Positions 1 through 8,684 are shown, numbered from the stretch's first letter. The stretch: DNA of 50,132 nt from Nitriliruptorales bacterium (GCA_024637135.1 JAGXFT010000085.1:1-50132), one strand, 5' to 3'. Notes: generated from the letters alone by a model not told the origin. Made by a program: numbers and translations.

Positions 1-2
1 CC

Positions 3-104
3 CGTGGCCCGGTCATCGGCGTCAGCCTGCGTCGGGCGGCGTGGGCGTCTCGCCGCCGTCCTCGGGCTCGCCGCGGCGGCGCCGCACGCGAGGAGCAATG
101 TCAT
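3..104 (-). CDS. Possible 5' end of a leftward gene, cut by the window edge
   Basis: An ATG at 104 on the minus strand opens a frame that runs off the left edge after 34 codons, beginning MTLLLACGAAAAS. It lies about 30 nt downstream of the strong minus-strand promoter at 141-169, and an AAGGAT at 117-122 could act as a somewhat distant ribosome binding site. The stretch is too short to identify, and the composition after the first dozen residues is Arg/Ala-rich. A second minus-strand frame with an ATG at 16 is an alternative start for the same transcript. The existence of a leftward transcript is better supported than this particular reading frame. Confidence 0.3.
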   Translation of the reverse strand, partial: MTLLLACGAAAASPRTAARRPRRPTQADADDRAT

Positions 105-140
105 GGTGTGGGAATTATCCTTGTGAAGAACGTGTGTACG

Positions 141-169
141 AGTATACGACAGGTTGGGCGCTTCGTCAA
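141..169 (-). promoter_or_regulatory. Sigma70-type promoter pointing left
   Basis: On the minus strand a TTGACG (-35, 164-169) is followed after exactly 17 bp by TATACT (-10, 141-146). It sits in a short stretch (about 105-200) clearly richer in A/T than the surroundings. The expected start point is near 134, directed at the left edge. This is the closest match to a consensus housekeeping promoter in the window. Confidence 0.7.
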
Positions 170-370
170 GGTGTTTCACGCCTTTCCACAGGCAACATCA
201 TCGAGGAACCACCGTGCACGTGCCGATCGCGATGGCGACGCAACCCAGCCGCCGACGGGCCGATCGGACGAAACGGGCGGACGACATCGAGCCCTGGACA
301 TACGTCGGCACGGGTCGGGGACTGGCAGGTGGCGGGTCAGGCCAGGGTCAGGACCGACCTCGGCGACGCG
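170..370. other. Intergenic stretch, nothing recognised
   Basis: These 201 bases separate the leftward promoter from the 3' end of the minus-strand SatD-like gene. Translated frames read as unstructured Arg/Gly/Thr sequence, with no ribosome binding site or family motif. I see no strong hairpin. Confidence 0.4.
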
Positions 371-1012
371 TCAGGTGTCGTTGAGGACGCGGAGGGCACG
401 GGTGATCGCCAGGGCACCGCGATCCCGGACCCGGCGGGCGATTGCGGGCTGGGTCACGCCCAGGTCGTCGGCGATGTCGACCTGGCGTTCCTCGTCCAGC
501 AGGCCCAGCAGTGCCCTCCGGTCACGGGCGTCCATGCGTTCCAGCAGTTGGTCCTGCAGCACCAGGTAGGCATTGACCAGCGGGGCGCGCTCGGCATCGG
601 CCGCCACGACCGTGCGCAGGCTCGGGGGCCACTTGGGCCGGGCCGGCAGGTCCTGGGCAGCGCGACGGGCCCGGGTGGCCCGGTCCCACGTCGGCCCCCC
701 GGTGGGGTCGTCGCGGTGGAGGTCGCCGTCGGCGAGCCCGAGCCGCACGTCGACCGGCTCGTCCTCACCATCGGTCGTCGCCAGCACGAGGTCATCGGTC
801 ACGATCCGCAGGCGCACCGCCGCCATCAGCACCTCGGCAAGGGTGTCGAACGCCCCCGCGAACTGGTCGTCGTCGACCCGCCGGAACGGCAGCGGCGGCG
901 ACATCGCGTCGTTGACGGTGGCCAGGCAGCGGTCGAGGCCAGCCAGCAGGGCCTGGTGATCCACGAATCGTCGGGACGTCACGACGTCCCCGGCGACCAC
1001 CCACCCCTCCAT
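371..1012 (-). CDS. SatD-like protein with C-terminal helix-turn-helix
   Basis: 213 residues. The N-terminus (GDVVTSRRF at 8-16, then a helix with LDRCLATVN) has the pattern of the SatD family, whose founder belongs to the streptococcal secretion and acid-tolerance operon and whose biochemical role is unknown. A second family-like block, VDVRLGLADGDL, lies near 88-99. The last 40 residues contain a clear helix-turn-helix (about 178-196, DIADDLGVTQPAIARRV), so DNA binding is likely. The ATG at 1012 is chosen because GGGAG lies 7 nt upstream and the family N-terminus begins there; the frame stays open much further upstream but without family sequence. The gene is transcribed divergently from msrA across 175 bp. 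Autoregulation or control of msrA is inference. Confidence 0.65.
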   Translation of the reverse strand: MEGWVVAGDVVTSRRFVDHQALLAGLDRCLATVNDAMSPPLPFRRVDDDQFAGAFDTLAEVLMAAVRLRIVTDDLVLATTDGEDEPVDVRLGLADGDLHRDDPTGGPTWDRATRARRAAQDLPARPKWPPSLRTVVAADAERAPLVNAYLVLQDQLLERMDARDRRALLGLLDEERQVDIADDLGVTQPAIARRVRDRGALAITRALRVLNDT

Positions 1013-1187
1013 CGCACGGCTCCCGTCGTTGGCGTCACCGAACGGTAACACCCGTCGCGACCGGCGTTCCGCTGCCCGGCCCGCCGCTCCTGCCCATCCA
1101 GCCACGATCGCGAACATCGGCTTCCGGCGGTCGGAACGCGACGGCGGCACGATGCGTTGTGTTCGTCGAACCCACCCCGAGGACGAC

Positions 1188-1886
1188 ATGTTCAACCTGA
1201 GACGCGCCCCGAAGATGATCACCCCGGACCAGGCGTTGCCCGGTCGTGACAGCCCGATCGAACTCACCGGTGTCCACGACGTCCTGGGCACCTCCATGAC
1301 CCCGCCGTGGCCCGCCGGCCACGAGGTGCTGGTCGTCGCGATGGGCTGCTTCTGGGGTGCCGAACGAATCTTCTGGCGCCTCGACGGCGTCCACACGACC
1401 AAGGTCGGCTACGCCGGTGGGTGGACCAGGAACCCCACCTACGAGGAGACCTGCACCGGTCGCACCGGCCAGACGGAGTCCGTGCTGGTCATCTACGACC
1501 CCGACGTCGTGTCGATCGACACGCTGTTGAAGGCCTTCTGGGAGAACCACGACCCGACCCAGCTCAACGGCCAGGGCAACGACGTCGGCACCCAGTACCG
1601 GTCCGCGATCTTCCCCACGACGTCCGCGCAGTTGGCGGCCGCCGAGGCCTCCCGCCGGCGCTACCAGGCCGCCCTCGCCGAGGCCGGGTTCGGCGAGATC
1701 ACGACCCAGGTCGAACTGCTGGACGCGGCCGGCGACGGGCACTTCTACGACGGCGAGCCCTCCCACCAGCAGTACCTCGACAAGCACCCGAACGGCTACT
1801 GCAACCACGGCTTCTGCCAGGTCGCCTACGACGCCGAGTCCCACGGCCAGGACGCCCCGACCAACGTCGCACTCCCCGACGCCTGA
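1188..1886 (+). CDS. msrA: Peptide-methionine (S)-S-oxide reductase MsrA
   Basis: 232 residues. Reduces the S-epimer of methionine sulfoxide in free or protein-bound form, a cytosolic oxidative-repair enzyme recycled by thioredoxin. The signature GCFWGAE is at 53-59, with catalytic Cys54. Further family blocks are YAGG, HDPTQ, QGNDVGTQYRSAIF, and a C-terminal YCNHGFC with two cysteines (about 205 and 210) that fit the resolving residues. The start at MFNLRR follows GAGGA by a normal spacing; an in-frame ATG 12 codons earlier is possible but lacks family sequence. The gene is monocistronic and ends two bases before a 22-bp perfect hairpin. Confidence 0.95.
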   Translation: MFNLRRAPKMITPDQALPGRDSPIELTGVHDVLGTSMTPPWPAGHEVLVVAMGCFWGAERIFWRLDGVHTTKVGYAGGWTRNPTYEETCTGRTGQTESVLVIYDPDVVSIDTLLKAFWENHDPTQLNGQGNDVGTQYRSAIFPTTSAQLAAAEASRRRYQAALAEAGFGEITTQVELLDAAGDGHFYDGEPSHQQYLDKHPNGYCNHGFCQVAYDAESHGQDAPTNVALPDA

Positions 1887-1888
1887 TC

Positions 1889-1938
1889 CCGAGTGTGCGT
1901 CCCTCGTTCCACGTGCGGAACGAGGGACGCACACTCGG
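1889..1938. terminator. 22-bp perfect inverted repeat between convergent genes
   Basis: Left arm 1889-1910 and right arm 1917-1938 are exact reverse complements around a 6-nt loop (ACGTGC). It starts two bases after the msrA stop and ends four bases before the 3' end of the minus-strand gene, so it can act as a terminator in both directions. There is no U-tract, as is common for actinobacterial hairpin terminators. Confidence 0.75.
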
Positions 1939-1942
1939 TCGG

Positions 1943-2569
1943 TCAGGTGTCCGGCCACGAGCCGGAGCGTTCGAACTCCAGGCGACGGGCGATCTCGCGG
2001 GCGCGGTCGCGGGCGAGTTCGTGGCCGGTCTCGGCCGCGACCAGGGCCTCCAGTCGGCGGTACAGCGGCGTCCCGGTGACCCACGGGGTCCGGGGTTCGA
2101 TCGTCTCGAGCTGGTCGTTGGTCCAGTCCGTGGCAGCGCGCTGGTGCAACACGTCGGAGTTGCGTTCCAGCCACTGCATCAGGTTGCGACGGTGACTGGG
2201 CGTGAGGTCGACCAGCAACCGGGTGGCCCCGCGTGACGACGTCCATGTCCGGGTCTGCAGCAGGACGGCGGGGGAGAGGTCGGTCGCCTGGCGTCGCTGG
2301 CGACCGGCTCGGGCCTCGACCAGTCGTTCCTGCACGGCCTCGTAGAGCGGCGCGTGGTCGGCGACGTCCAGTTCCCCGGCGGCGACGCGGTCGCCGATGG
2401 CGGGATCGACCAACGCGTGGGCGTAGGTCGACCGGTGGATGTGCAGTTGCTCGGCGATCCGCGCCAACAGCGGGGCATCGGCGTCGGCCAGGTCCACGAC
2501 CGTGCCGTCGGTCAACGTCACGTGGTCGTGCTGGTTGACCTCGTCGGGGTCCAGGACGATCCGGGCCAT
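1943..2569 (-). CDS. Hypothetical protein, possible helix-turn-helix
   Basis: 208 residues; I do not recognise a family. The sequence is soluble, charged and mostly helical. A segment near residues 35-52 (LARIAEQLHIHRSTYAHAL) has the spacing of a helix-turn-helix, but this is weak. The second half is rich in Arg and Glu (REIARRLEFER near the end). The ATG at 2569 has an excellent GGAGG five bases upstream, and a TATCCT at 2613-2618 (minus strand) is a plausible -10. It is divergent from trmI and convergent with msrA, so it is probably its own transcription unit. Base composition matches the neighbours, so recent transfer is not indicated. Confidence 0.6.
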   Translation of the reverse strand: MARIVLDPDEVNQHDHVTLTDGTVVDLADADAPLLARIAEQLHIHRSTYAHALVDPAIGDRVAAGELDVADHAPLYEAVQERLVEARAGRQRRQATDLSPAVLLQTRTWTSSRGATRLLVDLTPSHRRNLMQWLERNSDVLHQRAATDWTNDQLETIEPRTPWVTGTPLYRRLEALVAAETGHELARDRAREIARRLEFERSGSWPDT

Positions 2570-2758
2570 CGTGCCTCCATCGCCCGGACGACCGCGGTGG
2601 GCGCGTGCGCCGAGGATAGGTCGCCGAACCGCTGGTTACGCTCGTCGATCGACCTCCCGCGTCCCCACGACCGCGCAAACCGCCCGGCACCGCCCCCGCC
2701 ATCCGGTCGCCGTGGACGCCGACCGACCCCGCCCCGCCTGCCCGAAGGCCCGTCACCC

Positions 2759-3703
2759 ATGCCTGTCTCGTCCCCACCCCTGTCCGGCTCGGCCGCCCCG
2801 CTGGCCGCCGGGGAACGGGTCCAGTTGACCGACCGCAAGAAGCGGCGCTATCTCGTCACGCTCGAACCGGGGGAGCAGTGGCACTCGCACGCCGGGACGC
2901 TGGACCACGACGACATCATCGGTGGCCCCGAGGGACGATCCCTGCGCACGACCAAGAACATGGAGGTGACCGCCTTCCGGCCGACGCGCATCGACTACCT
3001 CATGAAGATGAAGCGCGGCGCCCAGATCATCTACCCCAAGGACCAGGCCCGCATCATCGCGCTGGGCGACATCCGACCCGGGATGACCGTCGTCGAGGCC
3101 GGCGCCGGCTCGGGCGCGATGACGATGGCGCTGCTGGACGCGGTCGGGCCGACCGGGCGGGTCGTGTCGTTCGAACGCCGCGAGGACCACCTGGCCGTGG
3201 CCGAGGCCAACGTCATCGACTGGTTCGGGCAACGTCCCGACACGTGGGACCTGCGCCTGGGCGACGTCGGCGTGGCCCTGGCCGAGGTACCGGCCCACCG
3301 GATCGTGCTCGACCTGCTGGAGCCGTGGGTCCTGGTCGAGTCCGCTGCCGCGTCGTTGTCGCCCGGCGGCGTGCTGGTGGCCTACATGCCCACCGTCACC
3401 CAGGTCATGCGCTTCACCCGCGCGGTGACCGACAGTGGCTGGTTCACCGACGTGCGGTCCTCGGAGTCCCTGGATCGTGGCTGGGACGTCGACAACCTGG
3501 CCGTGCGCCCGCACCACCGGATGGTGGCCCACACGGCGTTCCTGACGACTGCCCGTCGATCGCCCCGTCCAGAGGCCGGCGGCCCGCCGGCCGCTCGAGC
3601 CACCCGGGGCCCGACCGTCGTCTTCGCCGACACCAATGACGAGCCGGACGGTGACGGCGGCGCCGGATCCGTGCCCCGTCCCGCCCCGACGGGCCAGGAC
3701 TGA
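2759..3703 (+). CDS. trmI: tRNA (adenine-N1)-methyltransferase TrmI
   Basis: 314 residues. Methylates N1 of A58 (and A57 in some species) in the T-loop of tRNA using S-adenosylmethionine, as a tetramer. The SAM-binding motif I ([12 protein letters not shown]) lies near 111-122, followed by VVSFERRED. The LDLLEPW block corresponds to the catalytic loop in the mycobacterial enzyme, and [15 protein letters not shown] is a family C-terminal core. The last 45 residues or so are a low-complexity Pro/Ala/Gly tail. The ATG at 2759 leaves a normal family N-terminus. Location directly upstream of the ARC ATPase matches actinobacterial gene order. The SAH by-product is handled by AhcY, encoded 30 kb downstream. 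Confidence 0.9.
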   Translation: MPVSSPPLSGSAAPLAAGERVQLTDRKKRRYLVTLEPGEQWHSHAGTLDHDDIIGGPEGRSLRTTKNMEVTAFRPTRIDYLMKMKRGAQIIYPKDQARIIALGDIRPGMTVVEAGAGSGAMTMALLDAVGPTGRVVSFERREDHLAVAEANVIDWFGQRPDTWDLRLGDVGVALAEVPAHRIVLDLLEPWVLVESAAASLSPGGVLVAYMPTVTQVMRFTRAVTDSGWFTDVRSSESLDRGWDVDNLAVRPHHRMVAHTAFLTTARRSPRPEAGGPPAARATRGPTVVFADTNDEPDGDGGAGSVPRPAPTGQD

Positions 3704-3742
3704 CGGCCACCCGCTCCCGGCCCTTCCGGCGGGCCCGCCTCG

Positions 3743-3771
3743 ACGACGGGACTGGGGCTCCTTCGTATACT
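3743..3771 (+). promoter_or_regulatory. Candidate promoter of the proteasome locus
   Basis: TATACT at 3766-3771 is preceded by 17 bp and ACGACG (3743-3748), which matches four of six bases of TTGACG. The block TCGTATACTCGT (3763-3774) is identical over 12 bases to the -10 region of the leftward promoter at the left edge. It lies about 90 bp upstream of the ARC start, leaving a long 5' leader. Confidence 0.6.
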
Positions 3772-3866
3772 CGTCACGGAGGCCGCATCGGCCCCGATGC
3801 GGCCCGCCAGCAGGCAACGCACGGCCGGTTCGACCGGACCGCGCTCGACCGCGACGAGGAGCACCG

Positions 3867-5687
3867 GTGACGCACCGCGACGAGCAGTTCAGTCCCGACG
3901 AGCGACTCGACCCGCGCCAACGGGTCCGCGCGACCTGGGGTGGCCAGTCCGAGCCGACGGACCTCGAGCGCCCGATCCCGATGGATCCGGACGAACTCGC
4001 GGCCGAGGTCAAGTTGCTGCGCGACGAGGTCATGCTCCTGCGCGTGGCCGCCCCGGTCCGACAGCGCCTCGATGCGCTGGAGTCCCAGCTCGAGGACACC
4101 CGGAACCGCCTGACGGCCTCGCGCGACCACGCCACCCACCTGACCGAGACCCTGCGCGCCGCCCGTGACCAACTGACCGCGCTGCGCGACGAGGTCCGAC
4201 GCCTCCAGTCCCCGCCCCACACCTATGCGACGTTCGTGCGTCTGGCCGACGACGACCTCGCGACGGTCACCGTGCACGGGCGCCAGATCCGGGTCGAGAT
4301 CAGCGACGAGGTGGCGCGCGACGACCTGGTGGCGGGCCGCCAGGTCCTGCTCAACGAGGTCAGCAACATCATCGGCCTGGCCGAGTTCGACGACCGTGGC
4401 CAACTGCTCACCGTCGTCGACCTGCTGGGCGACGGCCGCCTGCTGGTGTCCGGCACGGCCGACGACGACATGGTCGTGCGGTTGGCCCAGCCCCTGCTGG
4501 CGGCCCCGCCCAAGCCGGGCGACACCGTGCTGGTGGACGTCCGCGGCGCCATCGCCGTCGAGCGGGTTGCCCGCCCCGAGATGGAACGACTGGTGCTGGA
4601 GGAGGTGCCCGACGTCACGTATGCCGACATCGGGGGTCTCGCCGACCAGGTCGAGGCCATCCGCGACGCGGTCGAACTGCCCTACCTCCACCCCGACCTG
4701 TTCGCCGAGCACGAGTTGTCACCGCCCAAGGGGATCCTGCTCTACGGCCCGCCCGGCTGTGGCAAGACCATGATCGCCAAGGCCGTCGCCAACGCCCTCG
4801 CCCAGCGCGTCAGCGAACGCACGGGCCGCGCCGACGTGCGCAGCTTCTTCCTCAACGTCAAGGGCCCCGAACTCCTCAACAAGTACGTGGGCGAGACCGA
4901 GCGCCAGTTGCGGCTGGTGTTCCAGCGTGCCCGCGAGAAGGCCGCGGAGGGCTTCCCCGTGATCGTCTTCTTCGACGAGATGGAGTCGCTGTTCCGCACC
5001 CGCGGGTCCGGCGTGTCGTCGGACATGGAGACCACGATCGTCCCGCAGCTGTTGGCCGAGATCGACGGCGTGGAGTCCCTGCGCGACGTCCTGATCATCG
5101 GGGCATCCAACCGCGAGGACATGATCGACCCCGCGATCCTGCGTCCGGGCCGCCTGGACGTCAAGATCAAGGTGGCCCGCCCGAACGCCGATGCCGCCCG
5201 CGAGATCTTCGGCCTGTACCTGCCCGACACGCTGCCCCTGGACGATGACGAGGTCACCGCCCACGGGGGCGACCGGGCCGCGACGACCGCCGACATGGTG
5301 GCCGCCGTCGTCGACAAGATGTACGCGGATGACGAGGACAACCGTTTCCTGGAGGTGACCTACGCCAACGGGGACCGCGAGACGCTGTACTTCCGGGACT
5401 TCAACTCCGGTGCCATGATCAACAACATCGTCGCCCGCGCCAAGAAGTCCGCCATCAAGCGGTTCCTGGCCGAGGACGTCCGTGGCATTCGCACCGAGGA
5501 CCTGTTGCAGGCGATCCGGGACGAGTTCCGCGAGAACGAGGACCTGCCGAACACGACCAACCCGGACGACTGGGCGCGCATCTCCGCCCTGAAGGGCGAG
5601 CGCATCACCTACGTGCGCACCCTGACCGCCGAGGGCTCCGACGCCGGCAAGTCGATCGAGACGATGTCGCCCGGCCAGTACCTGTGA
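3867..5687 (+). CDS. arc: Proteasome-activating AAA ATPase ARC/Mpa
   Basis: 606 residues. Hexameric unfoldase that binds Pup through its coiled coil, unfolds pupylated proteins and feeds them into the 20S core. Residues about 40-115 form a heptad-rich coiled coil; tandem OB folds follow (about 118-240). The AAA domain has Walker A GPPGCGKT (294-301), Walker B IVFFDE (366-371) and an arginine-finger region near ILRPGRLD. The protein ends in QYL, the penultimate-Tyr motif used to dock and open the 20S gate. The GTG at 3867 follows GAGGAG with good spacing and replaces a longer open frame that has no family sequence. The next gene, dop, begins 46 bp downstream, as expected for an operon. Confidence 0.97.
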   Translation: MTHRDEQFSPDERLDPRQRVRATWGGQSEPTDLERPIPMDPDELAAEVKLLRDEVMLLRVAAPVRQRLDALESQLEDTRNRLTASRDHATHLTETLRAARDQLTALRDEVRRLQSPPHTYATFVRLADDDLATVTVHGRQIRVEISDEVARDDLVAGRQVLLNEVSNIIGLAEFDDRGQLLTVVDLLGDGRLLVSGTADDDMVVRLAQPLLAAPPKPGDTVLVDVRGAIAVERVARPEMERLVLEEVPDVTYADIGGLADQVEAIRDAVELPYLHPDLFAEHELSPPKGILLYGPPGCGKTMIAKAVANALAQRVSERTGRADVRSFFLNVKGPELLNKYVGETERQLRLVFQRAREKAAEGFPVIVFFDEMESLFRTRGSGVSSDMETTIVPQLLAEIDGVESLRDVLIIGASNREDMIDPAILRPGRLDVKIKVARPNADAAREIFGLYLPDTLPLDDDEVTAHGGDRAATTADMVAAVVDKMYADDEDNRFLEVTYANGDRETLYFRDFNSGAMINNIVARAKKSAIKRFLAEDVRGIRTEDLLQAIRDEFRENEDLPNTTNPDDWARISALKGERITYVRTLTAEGSDAGKSIETMSPGQYL

Positions 5688-5733
5688 CCCTCCCCGTCCC
5701 CGGACGGATCGCGGTCCGAGCGTCGGTGCCCGG

Positions 5734-7314
5734 ATGACCGCCGCCGGGTCCCCGGGCCCGGCCGGTCTCGCCTCGTCGGCGGCCCGTGGGTCGCGCCCGG
5801 TCGTCGACGCCGAGGCCCCCCGCCGGATCATGGGGTTGGAGACCGAGTACGGGATCACCGTGGTCGGCTCGCCGGTCGACGTCAACCCGGTGCTGGCGTC
5901 GTCGCTGGTCGTGTCCGCGCGTCGGCGTCCCGACGACATCTCGTGGGACTACTCCGACGAACATCCCCTGCGCGACGCGCGCGACGACCCGCCGGACCCG
6001 CACGAACCGGTCACGACCGACGACCTCGGCCTGACCAACACCGTGTTGGACAACGGTGCCCGCTTCTACGTCGACCACGCCCACCCCGAGTACGCCACCC
6101 CCGAGGTGACGTCGGCGCACGACGCGGTCAGGTGGGACCGCGCCGGTGACCGGATCGTCGCCGCGGCGGCTCGTCAGGCCACCCGGTCGCTGCCCGAGGG
6201 CGGCACGATCCTGGTCCACAAGAACAACACCGACGGCAAGGGTGCGGCGTACGGATCGCACGAGAACCACATGGTGGCCCGCGCGGTCCCGTTCGCCGCC
6301 CTTGTGCACCAACTCACCCCGCTGTTCGTCTCCCGCAGCATCTATGCCGGGATCGGTCGCATCGGCACCGAGTTCACCGGGCGCGACGTGCCGTTCCAGT
6401 TGTCCCAGCGCGCCGACTTCTTCGAGGCACCGGTCGGGCTGGAGACGACCCTGCGTCGGCCGATCATCAACACTCGCGACGAGCCGCACGCCGATCCACG
6501 CCAGTGGCGCCGGCTGCACGTCATCACCGGCGACGCCACCCAGTCCGACACCGCGACCCTGCTGCGGGTGGGGGTGACCGACCTGGTCCTGGCGATGCTG
6601 GAGGAGGACGCCCTGCCGCCACCCATCGGGCTGCTCGACCCGGTGTCGGCCTTCCACGCCTCCAGCCACGACCTGACCGGTCGCCGGTCGTTGGAACGCC
6701 GGGACGGCAGCACCATCTCGTCATTGGAGATCCAACGCCACTACCAGTCTGCGGTCGCGGCATGGCTCGATCGGCGCGGGGCGACCCCGGCCCAGGCCGA
6801 CGTGGCCGCGCGCTGGGACGAGGTGCTGACGATCGCGGAGGACGACCCCCGCGGCCTGGACGGGATCGTGGACTGGGCGACCAAGCTGGCCCTGCTGGAG
6901 CGCTACCGCGAGCGCGACGGGCTGGACTGGGACCATCCCCGGCTGGCCCTGGTGGACCTGCAGTTCCACGACCTGCGGCCCGAACGCGGGCTGTTCCTGC
7001 GACTGGAGTCGACCGGCCGGGTCCGGCGCCTGGTCGACGACGCGGCCATCGACGCAGCCCGCGAGCAGCCGCCGCCGGACACGCGCGCCTGGTTCCGTGG
7101 CCGACTGCTGCAGCGCTTCCGGGCCCAGGTCATCGCCGTCGGCTGGGACGCCGTGATCGTCGACGGCGGCGGCCGCTCCTACGTCCGAGTCCCCATGGCC
7201 GACCCCCGCCGCGGCACCCGCGACCACGTCGAAGCCCTCTTCACCCACGCCGAGTCCGTCTCCGACCTCCTGGCCTCCCTCTCCTCGCCCGCCTCGCCAG
7301 CTCAGCAGGGGTGA
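5734..7314 (+). CDS. dop: Deamidase/depupylase Dop
   Basis: 526 residues. Converts the C-terminal Gln of Pup to Glu and also removes Pup from substrates; homologous to glutamine synthetase and PafA. The nucleotide-binding MGLETEYG (33-40, Glu36 and Glu38) opens the fold, and Asp114 in [14 protein letters not shown] is the conserved catalytic aspartate. An insertion between them (about 60-100) corresponds to the Dop-specific loop absent from PafA. HKNNTDGKG and [10 protein letters not shown] are further shared blocks. The ATG at 5734 gives about 30 extra residues before the core and has only a weak ribosome binding site, so the true start may be slightly different. Pup needs this step because it is encoded with GGQ. 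Confidence 0.95.
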   Translation: MTAAGSPGPAGLASSAARGSRPVVDAEAPRRIMGLETEYGITVVGSPVDVNPVLASSLVVSARRRPDDISWDYSDEHPLRDARDDPPDPHEPVTTDDLGLTNTVLDNGARFYVDHAHPEYATPEVTSAHDAVRWDRAGDRIVAAAARQATRSLPEGGTILVHKNNTDGKGAAYGSHENHMVARAVPFAALVHQLTPLFVSRSIYAGIGRIGTEFTGRDVPFQLSQRADFFEAPVGLETTLRRPIINTRDEPHADPRQWRRLHVITGDATQSDTATLLRVGVTDLVLAMLEEDALPPPIGLLDPVSAFHASSHDLTGRRSLERRDGSTISSLEIQRHYQSAVAAWLDRRGATPAQADVAARWDEVLTIAEDDPRGLDGIVDWATKLALLERYRERDGLDWDHPRLALVDLQFHDLRPERGLFLRLESTGRVRRLVDDAAIDAAREQPPPDTRAWFRGRLLQRFRAQVIAVGWDAVIVDGGGRSYVRVPMADPRRGTRDHVEALFTHAESVSDLLASLSSPASPAQQG

Positions 7315-7565
7315 GCACTCGCTGCGCTCGTTCCCACCCCACAACCAAGACCGGTACCCACACCTCCCCGAGGCCCCGACCCCGGAGAGCTGGACGTTGT
7401 GAGCGCCTGCCCTCGCGCTGGGCCGCTCGGGCAGGTTCGAGAACTCGCTGCGCTCGTTCTCACGCCACAATCAAGACCGGTACCTCACCCCTCCCCGAGG
7501 CCCCGACCCAAGAGAGCTGGACGTTGTGAGCGCAGCGAACAACTCCATCCTGTCCGAAGGACAGG
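7313..7565. repeat. Duplicated palindromic repeat filling the dop-pup gap
   Basis: Two direct copies of a 94-95 bp unit lie at 7313-7406 and 7439-7533 and share long identical blocks (CTCGCTGCGCTCGTT, CAAGACCGGTACC, CTCCCCGAGGCCCCGACC, GAGCTGGACGTTGTGAGCGC). Between them is CCTGCC...GGCAGG, a hairpin module. The second copy runs into GAGCGCAGCGAACAACTCC, the reverse complement of its own left end. A separate 7-bp hairpin, CCTGTCC-GAA-GGACAGG, lies at 7549-7565. The first copy begins inside the dop stop codon. The same family recurs at 24.8, 43.8 and 48.1 kb. Confidence 0.85.
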
Positions 7566-7626
7566 CGTGGATACGCTGCCGACGAGCGGGGAGAACCCGC
7601 GATGCCGACCCATGGGGCCAGACCAG

Positions 7627-7827
7627 ATGAGTGATGCCGAGCGCGCGTCCCAGCGCCGTCGCCACCACGACGACGAGGTCGAGGCGACCACCGACGACGA
7701 GGTGAGGGCGACCGACGAGGCCACCGACCTCGACGACGTCGACGCACTGCTGGACGAGATCGACGCAGTCCTGGAGGAGAACGCCGAGGACTTCGTGCGC
7801 AACTACGTCCAGAAGGGTGGCCAGTGA
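7627..7827 (+). CDS. pup: Prokaryotic ubiquitin-like protein Pup
   Basis: 66 residues. Small disordered tag attached through its C-terminus to substrate lysines. It has the family C-terminus ENAEDFVRNYVQKGGQ, the ARC-binding helix DDVDALLDEIDAVLEENAEDF, and a charged disordered N-terminus. The last residue is Gln, so deamidation by Dop is required before PafA can use it. The ATG at 7627 is preferred over an in-frame ATG at 7612 because it gives the usual MSDxE-type beginning, though neither has a strong Shine-Dalgarno. Its stop codon overlaps the prcB start as GTGA. A TACGCT at 7572-7577 could be a local -10, which would make pup-prcBA separable from arc-dop. Confidence 0.96.
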   Translation: MSDAERASQRRRHHDDEVEATTDDEVRATDEATDLDDVDALLDEIDAVLEENAEDFVRNYVQKGGQ

Positions 7828-8636
7828 CCGACACCAGCTTCGACCTGGGTCCGTTGCTGCCACGACCGTTCGGTGATCGCGAGTCGTCGTTCACCAGCCT
7901 GGTGACGCCGTCGATCGTCCCCGACCCCGGGAGCGCGGGTGCCGGCAGCCTGCACGACCGGATCGTGGACGGCACCACGGTGCTGGCACTGCGCTTCGCC
8001 GACGGCGTGATCGTGGCCGGTGACCGCCGTGCCACCGCCGGCAACATGATCTCGCGCACCGACATGCGCAAGGTGTTCCCGGCCGACCGGCACTCCGCGA
8101 TCGCCGTCGCCGGCGCGGCCGGCCCGGCCATGGAGATGGCGCGCCTGTTCGCGACCGAACTGGAGCACTACGAGAAGGTCGAGGGCGACGTCCTGAGCCT
8201 GGACGGCAAGGCCAACCGGCTGGCCGGGATGGTGCGCGCGCACCTGCCGATGGCGATGCAGGGCATGGTGGTGGTGCCGCTGTTCGCTGGCGTCGACGCC
8301 CACACCGGGGAACCCGGCATCCACGAGTACGACCCCATCGGGGGGCGCTACCTGGCCACCCGCTTCGCCGTGTCGGGCTCGGGCGGGATCGTCGCCGCGC
8401 AGTCCATCCGCCATCGCTTCGATCCGGCGGCCGACCTGGACACCGCCGCCGGCGTCGCGGTCACCGCGTTGTTCGACGCCGCGGAACAGGACTCCGCGAC
8501 CGGTGGTCCGGACCTCGTCCGGCGGATCTACCCGATCGTGGCCGTCATCGACGCCGACGGCTATCGCGAACTCGACGACGAGGCCGTGGCCGCGCTGGTC
8601 GACGTCGTCGTCGAGGAGCACCGCGCCCGCGCCTGA
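7824..8636 (+). CDS. prcB: 20S proteasome beta subunit PrcB
   Basis: 270 residues. The proteolytic subunit of the 20S core, made with a propeptide that is removed to expose the N-terminal threonine nucleophile. Here the propeptide would be the first 50 residues, cleaved in IVDG-TTV, so Thr51 becomes Thr1. Counting from it, Asp17 (GDRRAT) and Lys33 (MRKVF) are both in place, completing the catalytic set. Later family blocks are SGSGG and a C-terminal VVEEHRARA. The GTG start overlaps the pup stop by 4 bases, giving translational coupling. prcA follows after 48 bp. Confidence 0.96.
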   Translation: MTDTSFDLGPLLPRPFGDRESSFTSLVTPSIVPDPGSAGAGSLHDRIVDGTTVLALRFADGVIVAGDRRATAGNMISRTDMRKVFPADRHSAIAVAGAAGPAMEMARLFATELEHYEKVEGDVLSLDGKANRLAGMVRAHLPMAMQGMVVVPLFAGVDAHTGEPGIHEYDPIGGRYLATRFAVSGSGGIVAAQSIRHRFDPAADLDTAAGVAVTALFDAAEQDSATGGPDLVRRIYPIVAVIDADGYRELDDEAVAALVDVVVEEHRARA

Positions 8637-8684
8637 CCGTCACCCGCACGTCCCCACCACCCGATCCGTGACCGGAGCTCCTTG

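Noticed and set aside
1-126. Rightward gene ending near the left edge
   Set aside because: Frames on the plus strand at the edge read as unstructured Arg/Ala/Ser-rich sequence with no family match, and the strong promoter there points the other way.
7313-7565. CRISPR array
   Set aside because: Only two imperfect 95-bp copies with one short intervening segment, internal palindromes, and no cas genes; this is a REP-like duplication.
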